From assembly GCA_964469555.1 (NCBI GenBank), contig CAYYAQ010000019.1, forward strand, positions 1-48,712: a stretch of 48,712 bases of DNA. The letters run 5' to 3'. Source of the stretch: CAYYAQ01 sp964469555 (lineage in GTDB: Bacteria; Planctomycetota; UBA1135; UBA2386). A program made the translations under genes and the position numbers. Shown here one piece after another: positions 16,757 to 25,707 of this stretch (the stretch's first letter is position 1; each line of letters begins with the position of its first letter). The notes below the pieces were generated by a model. That model had not been told where the DNA came from and made no database searches. It was given only the letters and a program-made list of their open reading frames with translations.

Positions 16757-19700
16757 ATGCTGAACCGCATCATCCTGCTGTCGCTGCAAAACCGGAAGCT
16801 TGTCGCCCTCCTCGCGTTCGTGGTCGCCGCAGTCGGGACGATGATCGGGATGCGGTTGCCCGTCGATGTGCTGCCGGACCTCAACCGACCGACCGTCCAG
16901 ATCATGACGGACGCGCACGGCATGGTGCCGGAGGACGTCGAGATGCTGGTGACGCAACACGTCGAGCGCGCGGTCAACGGCGCGAGTGGCGTGCAGCGGG
17001 TTCGTTCCAGTTCCGGCGTCGGGCTTTCGATGGTCGCCGTGGAGTTCGGTTGGGGCATCGACATCTACCGGGCGCGCCAGATCGTGCAGGAGAAGATCCA
17101 GCTGGTGTTGCCGCTTCTGCCCCCTGGCGTGCAGCCGTTCATGACGCCGATCTCGAGCATCATGGGGCAGGTTCAGCACATCGGCCTCTACAGCAAGAGC
17201 GGCGAGACCGAGACATCGGAGCTGCGAACTCTCGCGGACCAGGTTCTCAAGCCGCGCATCGTGGCCGTCCCCGGCGTCGCCCAGGTCGTGTCCAACGGCA
17301 GCGCCCGGCGGGAGCTCCAGGTCATTGTCGACACCCAGAAGATGCGGGCGGTGGATGTCAGCCTCGCTGCAGTCGAGAGGGCGATGTCCGCGTCCAACCT
17401 GTCCGGATCCGGCGGCTACTTCCGGACCGGGTCCCAGGGTCTGCTCATCAACGTCACCGGTCTCGTGAAGACGCCGTCGGACCTCGGGAAGGCCGTCGTC
17501 CGAGACGACCCTGTCCGACCGATCCTGATCGAGGACGTCGCCGAAGTGCGATTCGGTCCCGCTGCCGTGCGGACTGGCGATGCGGGGGTGAACGCGAAGC
17601 CCGGCGTGATTCTCGTCGTAATGAAACAACCCGGGGTGGACACGGTCGCTCTCACCGAGGCTGTCGACGCGGAGATCGCCTCCGTGAGGGCGAGTCTCTC
17701 GGAGGACATCGTCATCCTGCCGGGCATCTATCGGCAAGCAGACTTCATCAATCGCGCCATCGACAACGTCATCGAGGCGCTGCTCGACGGGACCATCCTC
17801 GTGGTTCTGGTGCTGTTCGTGTTCCTGTTCAATTTGCGCACGACGGTCATCACGCTGACTGCGATCCCGCTGTCCATCGGCGTGACGGCGATCATCTTCG
17901 AGTGGATGGGCGTGTCGATCAACACGATGACGCTCGGCGGACTCGCGGTGGCCATCGGTGCGCTGGTCGACGATGCGATCGTGGATGTCGAGAACGTGTT
18001 CCGGCGGCTGCGCGAGAGTCGGGAACAGGGGACATCGGCGTTGAAGGTCGTCTACAAGGCGTCGTGCGAGGTCCGGCGCCCGATCCTGGTCGGCACGCTC
18101 GTCGTGACGGCCGTGTACGTCCCGCTCTTCGCTCTGACGGGAATGGAGGGGCGGCTCTTCACCCCGATCGGGTTGACCTACATCATCAGTCTGCTGGCGT
18201 CGCTGCTCGTGTCCCTGACCGTCACGCCGGTGTTGTGCTTGTTCCTCCTTCCGACGTCGAAAGCGGTCTTCTCGGGCAAGGAGCCGCGCGCGGCAAAGTC
18301 TCTGAAGACCCTTGCCGGTCCGATCATCGATTTCAGCATGCGTCATCCGGCGCGGATTATCGCGGTGGTCGCTGCGCTCTTGTTGGCGGGTGGAGTGGCG
18401 CTCAATGGACGCGGGACCAGGTTCCTCCCCCCGTTCAACGAGGGAGCGGCGCAGGTGAATCTGATCCTGCCTCCTGGCACGAGTCTCGAGCAGTCCGACG
18501 AACTCGGACGGGCCCTGGAGGAACTCGTGATGGCGACTCCGGGCGTGACGATGCTCGGGCGGCGCACCGGGCGTGGCGAAGGTGATGAGCACGCCGAGGG
18601 CGTCAACGTCTCCGAGCTTGTCGTGACTTTCGATCCAGAGAGCGAACGCGCGCGCGATGAGATGCTCGCGGACATTCGAGCCCGGATAGCCAAGCGCTTC
18701 CCCGGATTCTCGACGTCGACGGAGCAGCCGCTCGCCCACCTGATTTCCCACATGCTGTCGGGGGTCTATGCCCAGGTTTCGATCAAGGTCGAAGGCGAAG
18801 ACCTGGTGATCCTGAGGCGGTTCGCGACCGAGGTGAAGGCGGCGATCGCGGGCGTCCCCGGCGTCGCGGACCTCATGGTCGAACAGCTCGGTCTCGTCGA
18901 GCAGGTCGAGATCAAGCCGCGCCGGTCGGCGATGGCGCGTTTCGGAATGAACGTGGCTGACGTCAAGGAGACCATCGAGCTCGCGCTCGAGGGCGAGGAG
19001 GTGTCGCGGCTCAGCACGGGGATGTTCACGTTCCCGATCGTGCTTCGATTGCGGGAGGAGGACCGGAAGAACCTCGACAGCCTCCGGTCGTTGCCCATGG
19101 AGAGTCCGAGCGGGAGACGGCTGAAGCTCGGTGACATCGCGGACGTCCGCACCGGTTGGACCAGTCATGGGATCAAGCGCGAGAACGCCACGCGACGCAT
19201 CGTCGTGCAACACAACGTAGAGGGCCGCGCCTTGTCCGATGTGGTCGCCGACGTGGAGCGCCGGATCGAACCGATCCGAAAGCGGTTGCCCGCGGGCTAC
19301 GCGATGCGGATCAGCGGCCAGTTCGAAGCGCAGGTGAGAGCTGCGCGGGTGGTCACCTGGCTCTCGCTGCTCTCCATCGCCGTCATGGGCGGGCTGTTGA
19401 TGTGGCACTTCAAGTCGCTGAACCTGACGCTGCAGACGCTCTCGAACATCCCTGTGGCGTTCCTGGGCGGGGCGGCGGCGATCCTCATCACGGGACAGGA
19501 CATCTCCATCGCGAGCCTCGTCGGTTTCATCTCGTTGGGTGGGATCGCGGCGCGAAACAAGATCCTGCTCATCGACCACTACCTTCACCTCGTATTGGAG
19601 GAGGGCGAGACGTTCTCCCAGGCGATGATTCGGCGCGCGGGACAGGAGCGGATCGTTCCGGTGTTGATGACCGCGCTGACGAGCGGCATCGCGCTGTTGC

Positions 19701-19891
19701 CCCTGGTCCTGACGCCGGGAGAACCGGGTCGGGAATTACTCTACCCGGTCGCGAGCATCATCGTCGGTGGGCTCGTGGCTACGACGCTGATGGACTTGCT
19801 CCTGACGCCGGGTGTTTTTTGGGTGTTCGGCCGACGAGCGGTAGACCGCGCTCTCGAGCGGGGCACAATGACTTCCCCAACGATGGAGTGA
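16757..19891 (+). CDS. Heavy-metal RND efflux pump (CusA/CzcA family)
   Basis: The protein has 1044 residues, the normal size for the family. The N-terminus MLNRIILLSLQNRKLVALLA leads into TM1, followed by RLPVDVLPDLNRPTVQI, a family hallmark. In TM4, GALVDDAIVDVENVFRRL supplies Asp405, Asp406 and Asp410, the proton-relay region. Twelve hydrophobic segments are arranged in two halves. At the positions of the CusA methionine cluster I see Asn568 (EGAAQVNLILPPGTS) and Val rather than Met, with His-Met near SHMLSG. A Cu(I)/Ag(I) three-methionine site is therefore not conserved, and the substrate may be another divalent metal. It is encoded 27 bases after the adaptor with GAGGAAGG as ribosome-binding site. 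Confidence 0.93.
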   Translation: MLNRIILLSLQNRKLVALLAFVVAAVGTMIGMRLPVDVLPDLNRPTVQIMTDAHGMVPEDVEMLVTQHVERAVNGASGVQRVRSSSGVGLSMVAVEFGWGIDIYRARQIVQEKIQLVLPLLPPGVQPFMTPISSIMGQVQHIGLYSKSGETETSELRTLADQVLKPRIVAVPGVAQVVSNGSARRELQVIVDTQKMRAVDVSLAAVERAMSASNLSGSGGYFRTGSQGLLINVTGLVKTPSDLGKAVVRDDPVRPILIEDVAEVRFGPAAVRTGDAGVNAKPGVILVVMKQPGVDTVALTEAVDAEIASVRASLSEDIVILPGIYRQADFINRAIDNVIEALLDGTILVVLVLFVFLFNLRTTVITLTAIPLSIGVTAIIFEWMGVSINTMTLGGLAVAIGALVDDAIVDVENVFRRLRESREQGTSALKVVYKASCEVRRPILVGTLVVTAVYVPLFALTGMEGRLFTPIGLTYIISLLASLLVSLTVTPVLCLFLLPTSKAVFSGKEPRAAKSLKTLAGPIIDFSMRHPARIIAVVAALLLAGGVALNGRGTRFLPPFNEGAAQVNLILPPGTSLEQSDELGRALEELVMATPGVTMLGRRTGRGEGDEHAEGVNVSELVVTFDPESERARDEMLADIRARIAKRFPGFSTSTEQPLAHLISHMLSGVYAQVSIKVEGEDLVILRRFATEVKAAIAGVPGVADLMVEQLGLVEQVEIKPRRSAMARFGMNVADVKETIELALEGEEVSRLSTGMFTFPIVLRLREEDRKNLDSLRSLPMESPSGRRLKLGDIADVRTGWTSHGIKRENATRRIVVQHNVEGRALSDVVADVERRIEPIRKRLPAGYAMRISGQFEAQVRAARVVTWLSLLSIAVMGGLLMWHFKSLNLTLQTLSNIPVAFLGGAAAILITGQDISIASLVGFISLGGIAARNKILLIDHYLHLVLEEGETFSQAMIRRAGQERIVPVLMTALTSGIALLPLVLTPGEPGRELLYPVASIIVGGLVATTLMDLLLTPGVFWVFGRRAVDRALERGTMTSPTME

Positions 19892-19902
19892 CTGGAGAAT
19901 TG

Positions 19903-20328
19903 ATGATGAGAATGACACGGATGATGGTCGCCGCGGTGGCCTTTGGTTTGACACTCGGACTGGGTGGCTGCAAGCACGACCCTGCCAGCGAACCCCTCGC
20001 GGGCAGCCATGACATCAAGGCGAAGAACGGCGGGACGGTCGTGCACCTCGAGGATCACGGACCGTGCATGGAGGTCGTGTACGACGCGAAGGCGGGGACG
20101 ATCAAGCTCTACATCGCCGACGCCCACGGCGATGCGCTCGAGCTCGAGGAAGCGCCGACCGCCAACATCGAGAAGGACGCGACGGTGGTGAAGGCGACCG
20201 GGTCGAAGTCGATATGGACGTTCACGCACGACAACCTGAAGGAGCACCCGCACGTCGAGTTCGTCATCAAAGTGGGCGACAAGACGTTCAACAACGACAA
20301 GTGGCACGCCGACGAAGGCGACCACTAG
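19903..20328 (+). CDS. Small lipoprotein accompanying the metal efflux pump
   Basis: The protein has 141 residues. The start at 19903 follows GGAGA by five bases. It has a lipoprotein signal (AFGLTLGLGGC). The mature part begins KHDPASEPLAGSHDIKAKNG with GGTVVHLEDHGPCMEVVYD, a short beta-sandwich-like layout rich in His, Asp and Lys, ending HADEGDH. Similar small proteins with a GGxxVxLxxHxxxxEVV pattern occur beside RND metal pumps in other bacteria, and I take it as a putative metal-binding accessory. No enzymatic motif is seen. It is 11 bases downstream of the pump and probably in the same transcript. Confidence 0.75.
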   Translation: MMRMTRMMVAAVAFGLTLGLGGCKHDPASEPLAGSHDIKAKNGGTVVHLEDHGPCMEVVYDAKAGTIKLYIADAHGDALELEEAPTANIEKDATVVKATGSKSIWTFTHDNLKEHPHVEFVIKVGDKTFNNDKWHADEGDH

Positions 20329-20340
20329 TCACGCCTCCTG

Positions 20341-21255
20341 TCAGTCGGTCGCGTCCGCCCCGTGGGGGTGGGCGCGGTCGTAGACTTCGCGCAGCCTCGC
20401 CATCGACACGTGCGTGTAGATTTCGGTCGTGACGAGGCGCTCATGGCCGAGCAGTTCTTGCACGGAGCGCAGGTCGGCGCCCCGGTCCAAGAGGTGCGTC
20501 GCGAACGAATGGCGCAGTCCGTGGGGCGTGAGCCGCTGCGGGATCTCGGCGCGCCGGGCGTTCTCCAGGACCACCTGGAAGATCCAGCGTGACGAGAGCG
20601 GCTTGCCGAAGCGGTTGAGGAAGAGAATGCCCGGGTCCTTGCACTTCCGCTCGCGGACGAGTTCCTTGCGCGCCGGGAGGTACGCGAGGATCGCATCGAG
20701 GGCCTTGCCGCCGAGCATTGCGAGTCGTTCCTTGCGGCCCTTGCCGAGTACGCGGACGCTGCCGGCGTCGAGCTCGAGGTGTCGTATCGGCGTGGTCGCC
20801 GCTTCGGATACGCGGCAGCCGGTCGAGTAGAGGAACTCGAGGATCGCCCGGTCGCGCAGGCCTTGGGTGGTCTCCGGAAACGACAGGCTCAGCAGGCTCT
20901 CGACCTGGTTGACGGTGAGGAATCGCGGCACGCGCCGCGGCGTCTTGGGGCCCCGCACCGTCCGCGCCGGATCCGTCCTCATCTGACCGCGGTCCCGAAG
21001 GTGCCGAAAGAACGCCCGGAGGGAAGCGAGTTTCCTCTGGATGGACGTCGGCTTTAGATCCTGCTCCTGCAGTTCGACCAGGTATCGCCGGATGTCCAAT
21101 CGATCCGGCTCCGGTCGATCCACCGACAGCCACGAAAGGAACGCGACGAGATCACTCCGATACGCCCGCATCGTGCTCGTCGACATCTGCCGCACGTCAC
21201 GCAGGTGCACAAGGAATTCCGCCAGCCGTTCCTCGAGTGGATGGCTCCGCCGCAT
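20341..21255 (-). CDS. Tyrosine recombinase, XerC/XerD type
   Basis: The protein has 304 residues, the usual Xer length, starting at ATG 21255. The N-terminal SAM-like DNA-binding domain (residues 1-100) includes LEERLAEFLVHLRDVRQMST and STSTMRAYRSDLVAFLSWL. The catalytic set is complete: Arg148 (STGCRVSEA), Lys172 (LGKGRKER), His245 and Arg248 (TPHGLRHSFATHLL), His271 (LLGHERLVTTEIY) and nucleophile Tyr280. It probably resolves chromosome dimers at dif. XerC versus XerD cannot be decided here. It has no adjacent integron, phage or attachment site, so a mobile-element integrase is less likely. Confidence 0.9.
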   Translation of the reverse strand: MRRSHPLEERLAEFLVHLRDVRQMSTSTMRAYRSDLVAFLSWLSVDRPEPDRLDIRRYLVELQEQDLKPTSIQRKLASLRAFFRHLRDRGQMRTDPARTVRGPKTPRRVPRFLTVNQVESLLSLSFPETTQGLRDRAILEFLYSTGCRVSEAATTPIRHLELDAGSVRVLGKGRKERLAMLGGKALDAILAYLPARKELVRERKCKDPGILFLNRFGKPLSSRWIFQVVLENARRAEIPQRLTPHGLRHSFATHLLDRGADLRSVQELLGHERLVTTEIYTHVSMARLREVYDRAHPHGADATD

Positions 21256-21295
21256 GACCCAGAAGGTAATCGCGGAGTTTTCCCAGCGAGAACTC

Positions 21296-21310
21296 TTTCC
21301 CGCGGGGAAA
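21296..21310. promoter_or_regulatory. Palindrome between xer and the DMT transporter
   Basis: TTTCCC (21296-21301), GCG, GGGAAA (21305-21310) is a perfect 6-bp inverted repeat in the 86-base divergent intergenic region. It is a possible operator. It could also be chance. Confidence 0.25.
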
Positions 21311-21341
21311 AGGCCACGATTTCTTCCCGTGGGTCCCTTCA

Positions 21342-22274
21342 ATGTGCGGGCCCATGAACGGAGACCTCGCCGGCATCCTCTGCGCCACCTTCTTTGCGCT
21401 CTGTTCGATAGCGTTTGCCGGCGCGGGGCGGGTCGTGGGGTCGATGGTGGTGAATCAGGTGCGGATCCTGCTCGCCGCGGTGTTCCTGATAGGGCTGCAC
21501 GTCGCGTGGTTCGGGGAGTTCTGGCCGTCGTCGATGACCGCCGGACAGGGGTGGCTGCTCGTCTTGTCCGGAGTGATCGGGCTTGCTCTCGGCGACCTGT
21601 TCTACTTCCACGCCCTGGCGGTGCTCGGTCCGAGGGTGGGGACGCTATTGATGGCGATGTTCCCGATCTTCGTGGTCCTCGGCGAGGGCTTTGCGCGGGG
21701 ATACTGGCCGGGCTGGAGCGATGGGCTCTGGATGGCGGTGATTGTCGCCGGGGTGCTGATCGTTCTCACGGGCAAGAGCGCGAGGAGCGGATGGCGCAGC
21801 CCGGGCGGAAGCAAGTTCGTGGCGATCGTGGCTGGCGTACTCGGCGCCATCGGCCAGGGCACGGGGCTCGTCATCGCGAAGATGGCTGACGATGTGTCGC
21901 TGACCGCTGGCACAAACCCGTTGTCCGTGACCGTCGTGCGCATGATCGCGGGTCTCGTCGGCATGACGCTCATCGTCGCCGTGCAGCGCTCGCTCAAGCC
22001 ACGCACGACCGAGCGCGCGCGCATGACATCGAAGGCGTTCTGGATGATCCTGATCGGCGTCGTATTCGGCCCGACTCTGGGCGTGTGGTTGTCGATGGTT
22101 GCGATCGCCGAAATCCCGGCAGGTCGCGCGGCGGTGCTCATCGCTCTCACTCCCGTACTCATGCTGCCGATCGTCTGGATCGGGTGGAAGGAGCAGCCCT
22201 CCCTGCTCGGTTGGGTGGGCACGATCGCTGCGTTCGCCGGCACCGCGGCGCTGTTGGCCGGACGCGCGGGGTGA
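21342..22274 (+). CDS. DMT/EamA-family transporter
   Basis: The protein has 310 residues with about ten hydrophobic helices in two EamA-like halves: residues about 10-130 (GILCATFFALCSIAFAGAG to GLALGDLFYFHALAVLGPRV) and 160-305 (GVLGAIGQGTGLVIAKMADD to IPAGRAAVLIALTPVLMLP). The GDLFYFHAL and AAVLIALTPV segments are typical of the family. It acts in the cytoplasmic membrane as an exporter or permease of small metabolites; the substrate is unknown. A second in-frame ATG at 21354 is an alternative start. It is divergent from xer and convergent with the aminotransferase, with one base between the stops. Confidence 0.85.
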   Translation: MCGPMNGDLAGILCATFFALCSIAFAGAGRVVGSMVVNQVRILLAAVFLIGLHVAWFGEFWPSSMTAGQGWLLVLSGVIGLALGDLFYFHALAVLGPRVGTLLMAMFPIFVVLGEGFARGYWPGWSDGLWMAVIVAGVLIVLTGKSARSGWRSPGGSKFVAIVAGVLGAIGQGTGLVIAKMADDVSLTAGTNPLSVTVVRMIAGLVGMTLIVAVQRSLKPRTTERARMTSKAFWMILIGVVFGPTLGVWLSMVAIAEIPAGRAAVLIALTPVLMLPIVWIGWKEQPSLLGWVGTIAAFAGTAALLAGRAG

Positions 22275-22275
22275 G

Positions 22276-23340
22276 TCAGAGCAGCGCGGCCAGCAACCTC
22301 TGGACCCGCTCGACGGTGTGGTCGCCCATGTGGCCGATGCGGAACGCTTGCCCCTTGAGCTTCCCGTAGCCCTTGTCCATCGCGAAGCCCGCGGCCTTGG
22401 CGCGCGCAGCGAGGTCCATGATGTCGCGACCCGGGGCGCGCAGGGTCGTGACCGTTGGGGAACGGAACCCCTCGTCGACGAACGGCTCGAAGCCATTCAC
22501 AGCCGCCCACTCGAGGGTGTGCGACTGCATGTCGAGGTGGCGCTGCCAACGACCGTCCATCCCTTCCTTCGCGATGCGGTCGAGTTGGTGCGACAGCGCG
22601 AACACGAGGGGCACGCAGGGTGTCGCCGGTGTCTTGCCGTCCGCGAGGCCTTTCTTCGCCTTCAGGAAGTCCAGCAGGAACCCCCGTTCTTCGATGCCCC
22701 CGGCCCGTTCGATGGCGCGCGCCGACACCGCGTACACGACGAGGCCCGGCGGCAACGCCAGGCACTTCTGCGTGCCCGCGAACGCCAGATCCAGGCTCCA
22801 GTCGTCGAAGCGCAGTTCCGCGCCGCCGAGGCTGGTGACCGCGTCGACGAGAACGAGGGATTCTGGTGACACCTCGCGCACGACCGCTGCCATTTCCGCG
22901 AGCGGGGCGAGCACGCCGGTGGATGTCTCGCTGTGGGTGATGCAGACCGCCGCGAACGGTTCGCTCGCTTCGAGTTTCGCGGCCAGCGCGTCGGCTCTGA
23001 CCGGCTGACCCCAGTCCACTGCCAAGGCGCCCGCCTCCCTTCCACACGCTGCGCTGATCTTAGCCCATCGCTCGCTGAACGCGCCGCAGGCGAGGTGCAA
23101 CACTCGTCCGCCGCGCGGCACGAGATTGCGGATGCCCGCCTCCATCACCGCCGTCGCGGGCGCGTTCTCGAACAGGGTCGTCGAACCGCTCGTCGCCCAA
23201 TCCGTCTGGAACACGAGTTGGAGCTTGTCGCAGACGCTCTTCACCTCATCGACGAACTTCGGGTTGCGATGGCCGATCAGCGGCTGCGCCATGATCGCTC
23301 GCAGTTCCGCGTCGACTTCGACCGGTCCAGGGATGAACAA
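22276..23340 (-). CDS. Class V aminotransferase (probable serC substitute)
   Basis: The protein has 354 residues. It is PLP-dependent: GPVEVDAELRAIMAQPLIGH is the N-terminal signature of the alanine-glyoxylate/serine-pyruvate/phosphoserine group, SETSTGVLAPL contacts the cofactor, VDAVTSLGG holds Asp166, and FAGTQKCLALPPGL holds the Schiff-base Lys192. It is third in an operon after serA and serB, so I infer it converts 3-phosphohydroxypyruvate to phosphoserine, a role some class V enzymes fill where canonical SerC is absent. The start is TTG at 23340; no in-frame ATG or GTG lies between it and the upstream stop. The frame overlaps the 3' end of serB as sequenced. Confidence 0.88.
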   Translation of the reverse strand: MFIPGPVEVDAELRAIMAQPLIGHRNPKFVDEVKSVCDKLQLVFQTDWATSGSTTLFENAPATAVMEAGIRNLVPRGGRVLHLACGAFSERWAKISAACGREAGALAVDWGQPVRADALAAKLEASEPFAAVCITHSETSTGVLAPLAEMAAVVREVSPESLVLVDAVTSLGGAELRFDDWSLDLAFAGTQKCLALPPGLVVYAVSARAIERAGGIEERGFLLDFLKAKKGLADGKTPATPCVPLVFALSHQLDRIAKEGMDGRWQRHLDMQSHTLEWAAVNGFEPFVDEGFRSPTVTTLRAPGRDIMDLAARAKAAGFAMDKGYGKLKGQAFRIGHMGDHTVERVQRLLAALL

Positions 23341-24082
23341 GACTTCGTGCTCGGTCTTGGCTCAATTCTAATTCGTCCAGACGCTGGCCCGCTAACATGG
23401 GTTGGCCCGCAAGGTTTTTTTTTTCGTCGTCCGTCAGTCCCGGCTCCAGCACGGCAGCGAGGCTCTTGCGAGTCACGAATACCTCCGCCTCCTTTTCGAC
23501 GCGGGGGCGCCGCTCGAACCCGCCGAATCCGACGAACAGCCCGACGACGTCCTTCGCCTCCAGGTCGGTTATGCCGTCTCCCGTGAACAGCACGGGGCGG
23601 TGCTCCGCGGGCACCGCCTCGAGGACGCGCACCTTGCCGTGGTTCTGCCACAGAGGACTCTCGCGATCGAAATCCAAGTAGTCCCCCGCGGAATCGAAGC
23701 GGACCGGGACCGCGTGGACGTTCTCCTCGGGAACGCCCAGGTGCAAGGCAAGCGCGAGTACCGGTTGGTACAACCCACCGCTGATGATGCCGACGTGCTT
23801 GCCGAGGAACTGCAACGCCGCGATCGTGTCGGCAGCGTCGGGGACGAGGTTTTGGACGTAGAAACGACCGACGGTCTCCAACTCGTCCCGCCCAGGAGCG
23901 AGGACGCCGAGGCGTTCCTCGTAGATCTGCGCCAGCGGGGCGGTGCCGTTCATCGCGCGGTCGGTGAGCGCGAGCATCTCGTTGCGCTGTTCCGCCGAGA
24001 GCTTGCGCGTCAATTCGTCGACGCCTTCGATCGAACTCAGGGTGGAGTCGCAGTCGAAATAGAAACTCGCGAAGGGACCCAT
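23246..24082 (-). CDS. serB: Phosphoserine phosphatase SerB (3' end disturbed by an A10 run)
   Basis: HAD-family enzyme making serine from phosphoserine. ATG 24082 overlaps the serA stop by one base (TGATG). Motif I is FDCDSTLSS with Asp10 and Asp12, motif II is the GIISGG region, and motif III/IV is LFTGDGITDLEAK. As sequenced the frame runs to 23246, 95 bases into the next gene, with a tail of about 50 residues lacking family likeness. A run of ten A residues (plus strand T run, 23415-23424) lies at the end of the conserved part. With nine A residues the frame would read EKKTLRANPC and stop at 23392, giving about 229 residues, the normal size. I think 23392 is the true end. Confidence 0.85.
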   Translation of the reverse strand: MGPFASFYFDCDSTLSSIEGVDELTRKLSAEQRNEMLALTDRAMNGTAPLAQIYEERLGVLAPGRDELETVGRFYVQNLVPDAADTIAALQFLGKHVGIISGGLYQPVLALALHLGVPEENVHAVPVRFDSAGDYLDFDRESPLWQNHGKVRVLEAVPAEHRPVLFTGDGITDLEAKDVVGLFVGFGGFERRPRVEKEAEVFVTRKSLAAVLEPGLTDDEKKNLAGQPMLAGQRLDELELSQDRARSLVHPWTGRSRRGTASDHGAAADRPSQPEVRR

Positions 24083-25656
24083 CAGCGCACCGAGCATACG
24101 CGACCGATGCCGGGCAGCGCATTCACCTGGTCGTACGCCGCGTCCGTGAGTGGATGCGCCAGGTTCCAGACGCCGAGCGACAGGTCCTCGCCGTCGCCGA
24201 TTTGCATGCGGGAGATGTTGATGTCGTGCTCGCCGAGCACCGTGCCGATCTTCCCTAGCATCCCCGGACTGTTCGCGTGGAACGTGACGAGCGCGGGGCC
24301 CTCCGGGATCGCGTCCATCAGGAATTCGTCCATCTGGACCATGCGCCCGTGGCGCTGACCGAGGACCGTGCCACTGACGTGGTGCCGTTCCTCGTCGATG
24401 ACGACCTCGACGCGCACGAGGTTCATGAAGTCCCGCATCATCGAGGAGACCTCGCTGTGAATTCGGACCTTCTGGTCGCTCGCCAGCCGCTCGACGTTGA
24501 CGGGCGTGACCGGTCCGTCGTATCGCTTCGACAGGGCACCCGTCATCATCGCGACCGTCAGTGGCCGCATCGCCAACTCCGGCACGGCGCCTTGCAGAGT
24601 CAGGCGCAGCGACTGGACCTCGCCCGGGAAGATCTGCACGACGAAACTCGCGAGGTTGAATGCCAGCTTGAGATAGGGGGTGACGAGCGAGGCCTCGCTC
24701 GGCGCGATCCTCGGCAGGTTGATGCCGTTGAGCACGATGCCCTGCCGCAGGCACGTCGCGATCTGCCGTGCCATGTCGAGCGACACGTTGCGCTTGGCCT
24801 CTTTCGTGCTCGCGCCCAGATGGGGGGTCAGGATCAGGTTTGGCGTTGTGCGCAACCGGCTGTCCTCCGCGAGAGGCTCTTGCTCGAACACGTCGAGGGC
24901 AGTGCCGGCGAGGTGACCGGAGTCGAGGGCGTCGCACAGCGCTTCCTCCTCGACGATCCCGCCGCGCGCTGCGTGCACGAGCCGAGATCCGGGCTTCATC
25001 TGCGCGAGGAAGTCCGCGTTGATGAGGTGCCGCGTCGCGTTGATCAGCGGGACGTGGACGGAGAGGAAGTCCACCTTCGGCAGGAGTTCGTCCAGTTCGA
25101 CGATGCGCACGTTCTCGGGAGCGTTCGCCTGCGATATGACTGGGTCGTACGCGATGACCTCCATCGCCAGTCCCACGCCGCGTCGGGCGACGACGGTGCC
25201 GATGCGTCCGAGTCCGAGCACGCCCAGCACCTTGTCGCGGATCTCGACGCCGGTGAACTTGCTCTTCTCCCACTTGCCCGCCCGAACACTGGCGTCAGCG
25301 CCCGCGATGTTCCGCGCCATGCTCAGCATCAACGCGATGGCGTGTTCACCGGTCGTGACCGCGCCGGCTTCCGGTGTGTTCATCACCACGATGCCCCGCT
25401 GTGTAGCAGCCGCCACGTCGATGTTGTCGACCCCGATTCCGGCTCGCCCGATCACTGCGAGATTGTCGGCACACTCCAGTGATCGGGCGGTCACCTTCGT
25501 CGCGGAGCGAACGACGAGCGCGTGGTACGGCGTCAGCTCGCTGCGGAGTTCCTCTTCCGCCATGCCTTTGCGGACTGTGACGTCCGCGCATTCGCGCAGG
25601 ATTTCGAGTCCCTCTTCGGACAGGTCGTCTGCGACGAGGATCTTCCAACCGGTCAT
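24082..25656 (-). CDS. serA: D-3-phosphoglycerate dehydrogenase SerA
   Basis: The protein has 524 residues, of the long three-part type: NAD-binding and substrate domains, an intervening ASB domain (about 315-445) and a C-terminal ACT domain (about 450-524, ALVTFHANSPGMLGKIGTVL). The nucleotide-binding motif is GVLGLGRIGTVVARR. Catalytic residues are Arg231 (AARGGIVEEEAL), Glu260 (DVFEQEPL) and His279 (LTPHLGASTKEA). It oxidises 3-phosphoglycerate to 3-phosphohydroxypyruvate, the first step of serine synthesis, and the ACT domain usually confers serine feedback. It leads the serA-serB-aminotransferase operon, 51 bases after the sugar transferase gene. Confidence 0.95.
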   Translation of the reverse strand: MTGWKILVADDLSEEGLEILRECADVTVRKGMAEEELRSELTPYHALVVRSATKVTARSLECADNLAVIGRAGIGVDNIDVAAATQRGIVVMNTPEAGAVTTGEHAIALMLSMARNIAGADASVRAGKWEKSKFTGVEIRDKVLGVLGLGRIGTVVARRGVGLAMEVIAYDPVISQANAPENVRIVELDELLPKVDFLSVHVPLINATRHLINADFLAQMKPGSRLVHAARGGIVEEEALCDALDSGHLAGTALDVFEQEPLAEDSRLRTTPNLILTPHLGASTKEAKRNVSLDMARQIATCLRQGIVLNGINLPRIAPSEASLVTPYLKLAFNLASFVVQIFPGEVQSLRLTLQGAVPELAMRPLTVAMMTGALSKRYDGPVTPVNVERLASDQKVRIHSEVSSMMRDFMNLVRVEVVIDEERHHVSGTVLGQRHGRMVQMDEFLMDAIPEGPALVTFHANSPGMLGKIGTVLGEHDINISRMQIGDGEDLSLGVWNLAHPLTDAAYDQVNALPGIGRVCSVR

Positions 25657-25707
25657 GTGTGCCTCTCTGAGTTCCCACCGCCGGTGGGGGGTCGCGGCGG
25701 GGATGCG

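Noticed and set aside
15947..19588. Long open frame antisense to the RND adaptor and pump
   Set aside because: It is the complement of well-conserved efflux genes with no domain of its own, an effect of codon bias.
16757..19891. Calling the pump a copper/silver exporter (CusA)
   Set aside because: Two of the three CusA methionines are replaced, so the substrate is left open.
20341..21255. Xer protein as integrase of an integrative element
   Set aside because: No attachment repeats, phage or cargo genes lie around it, and it has the length of a housekeeping Xer.
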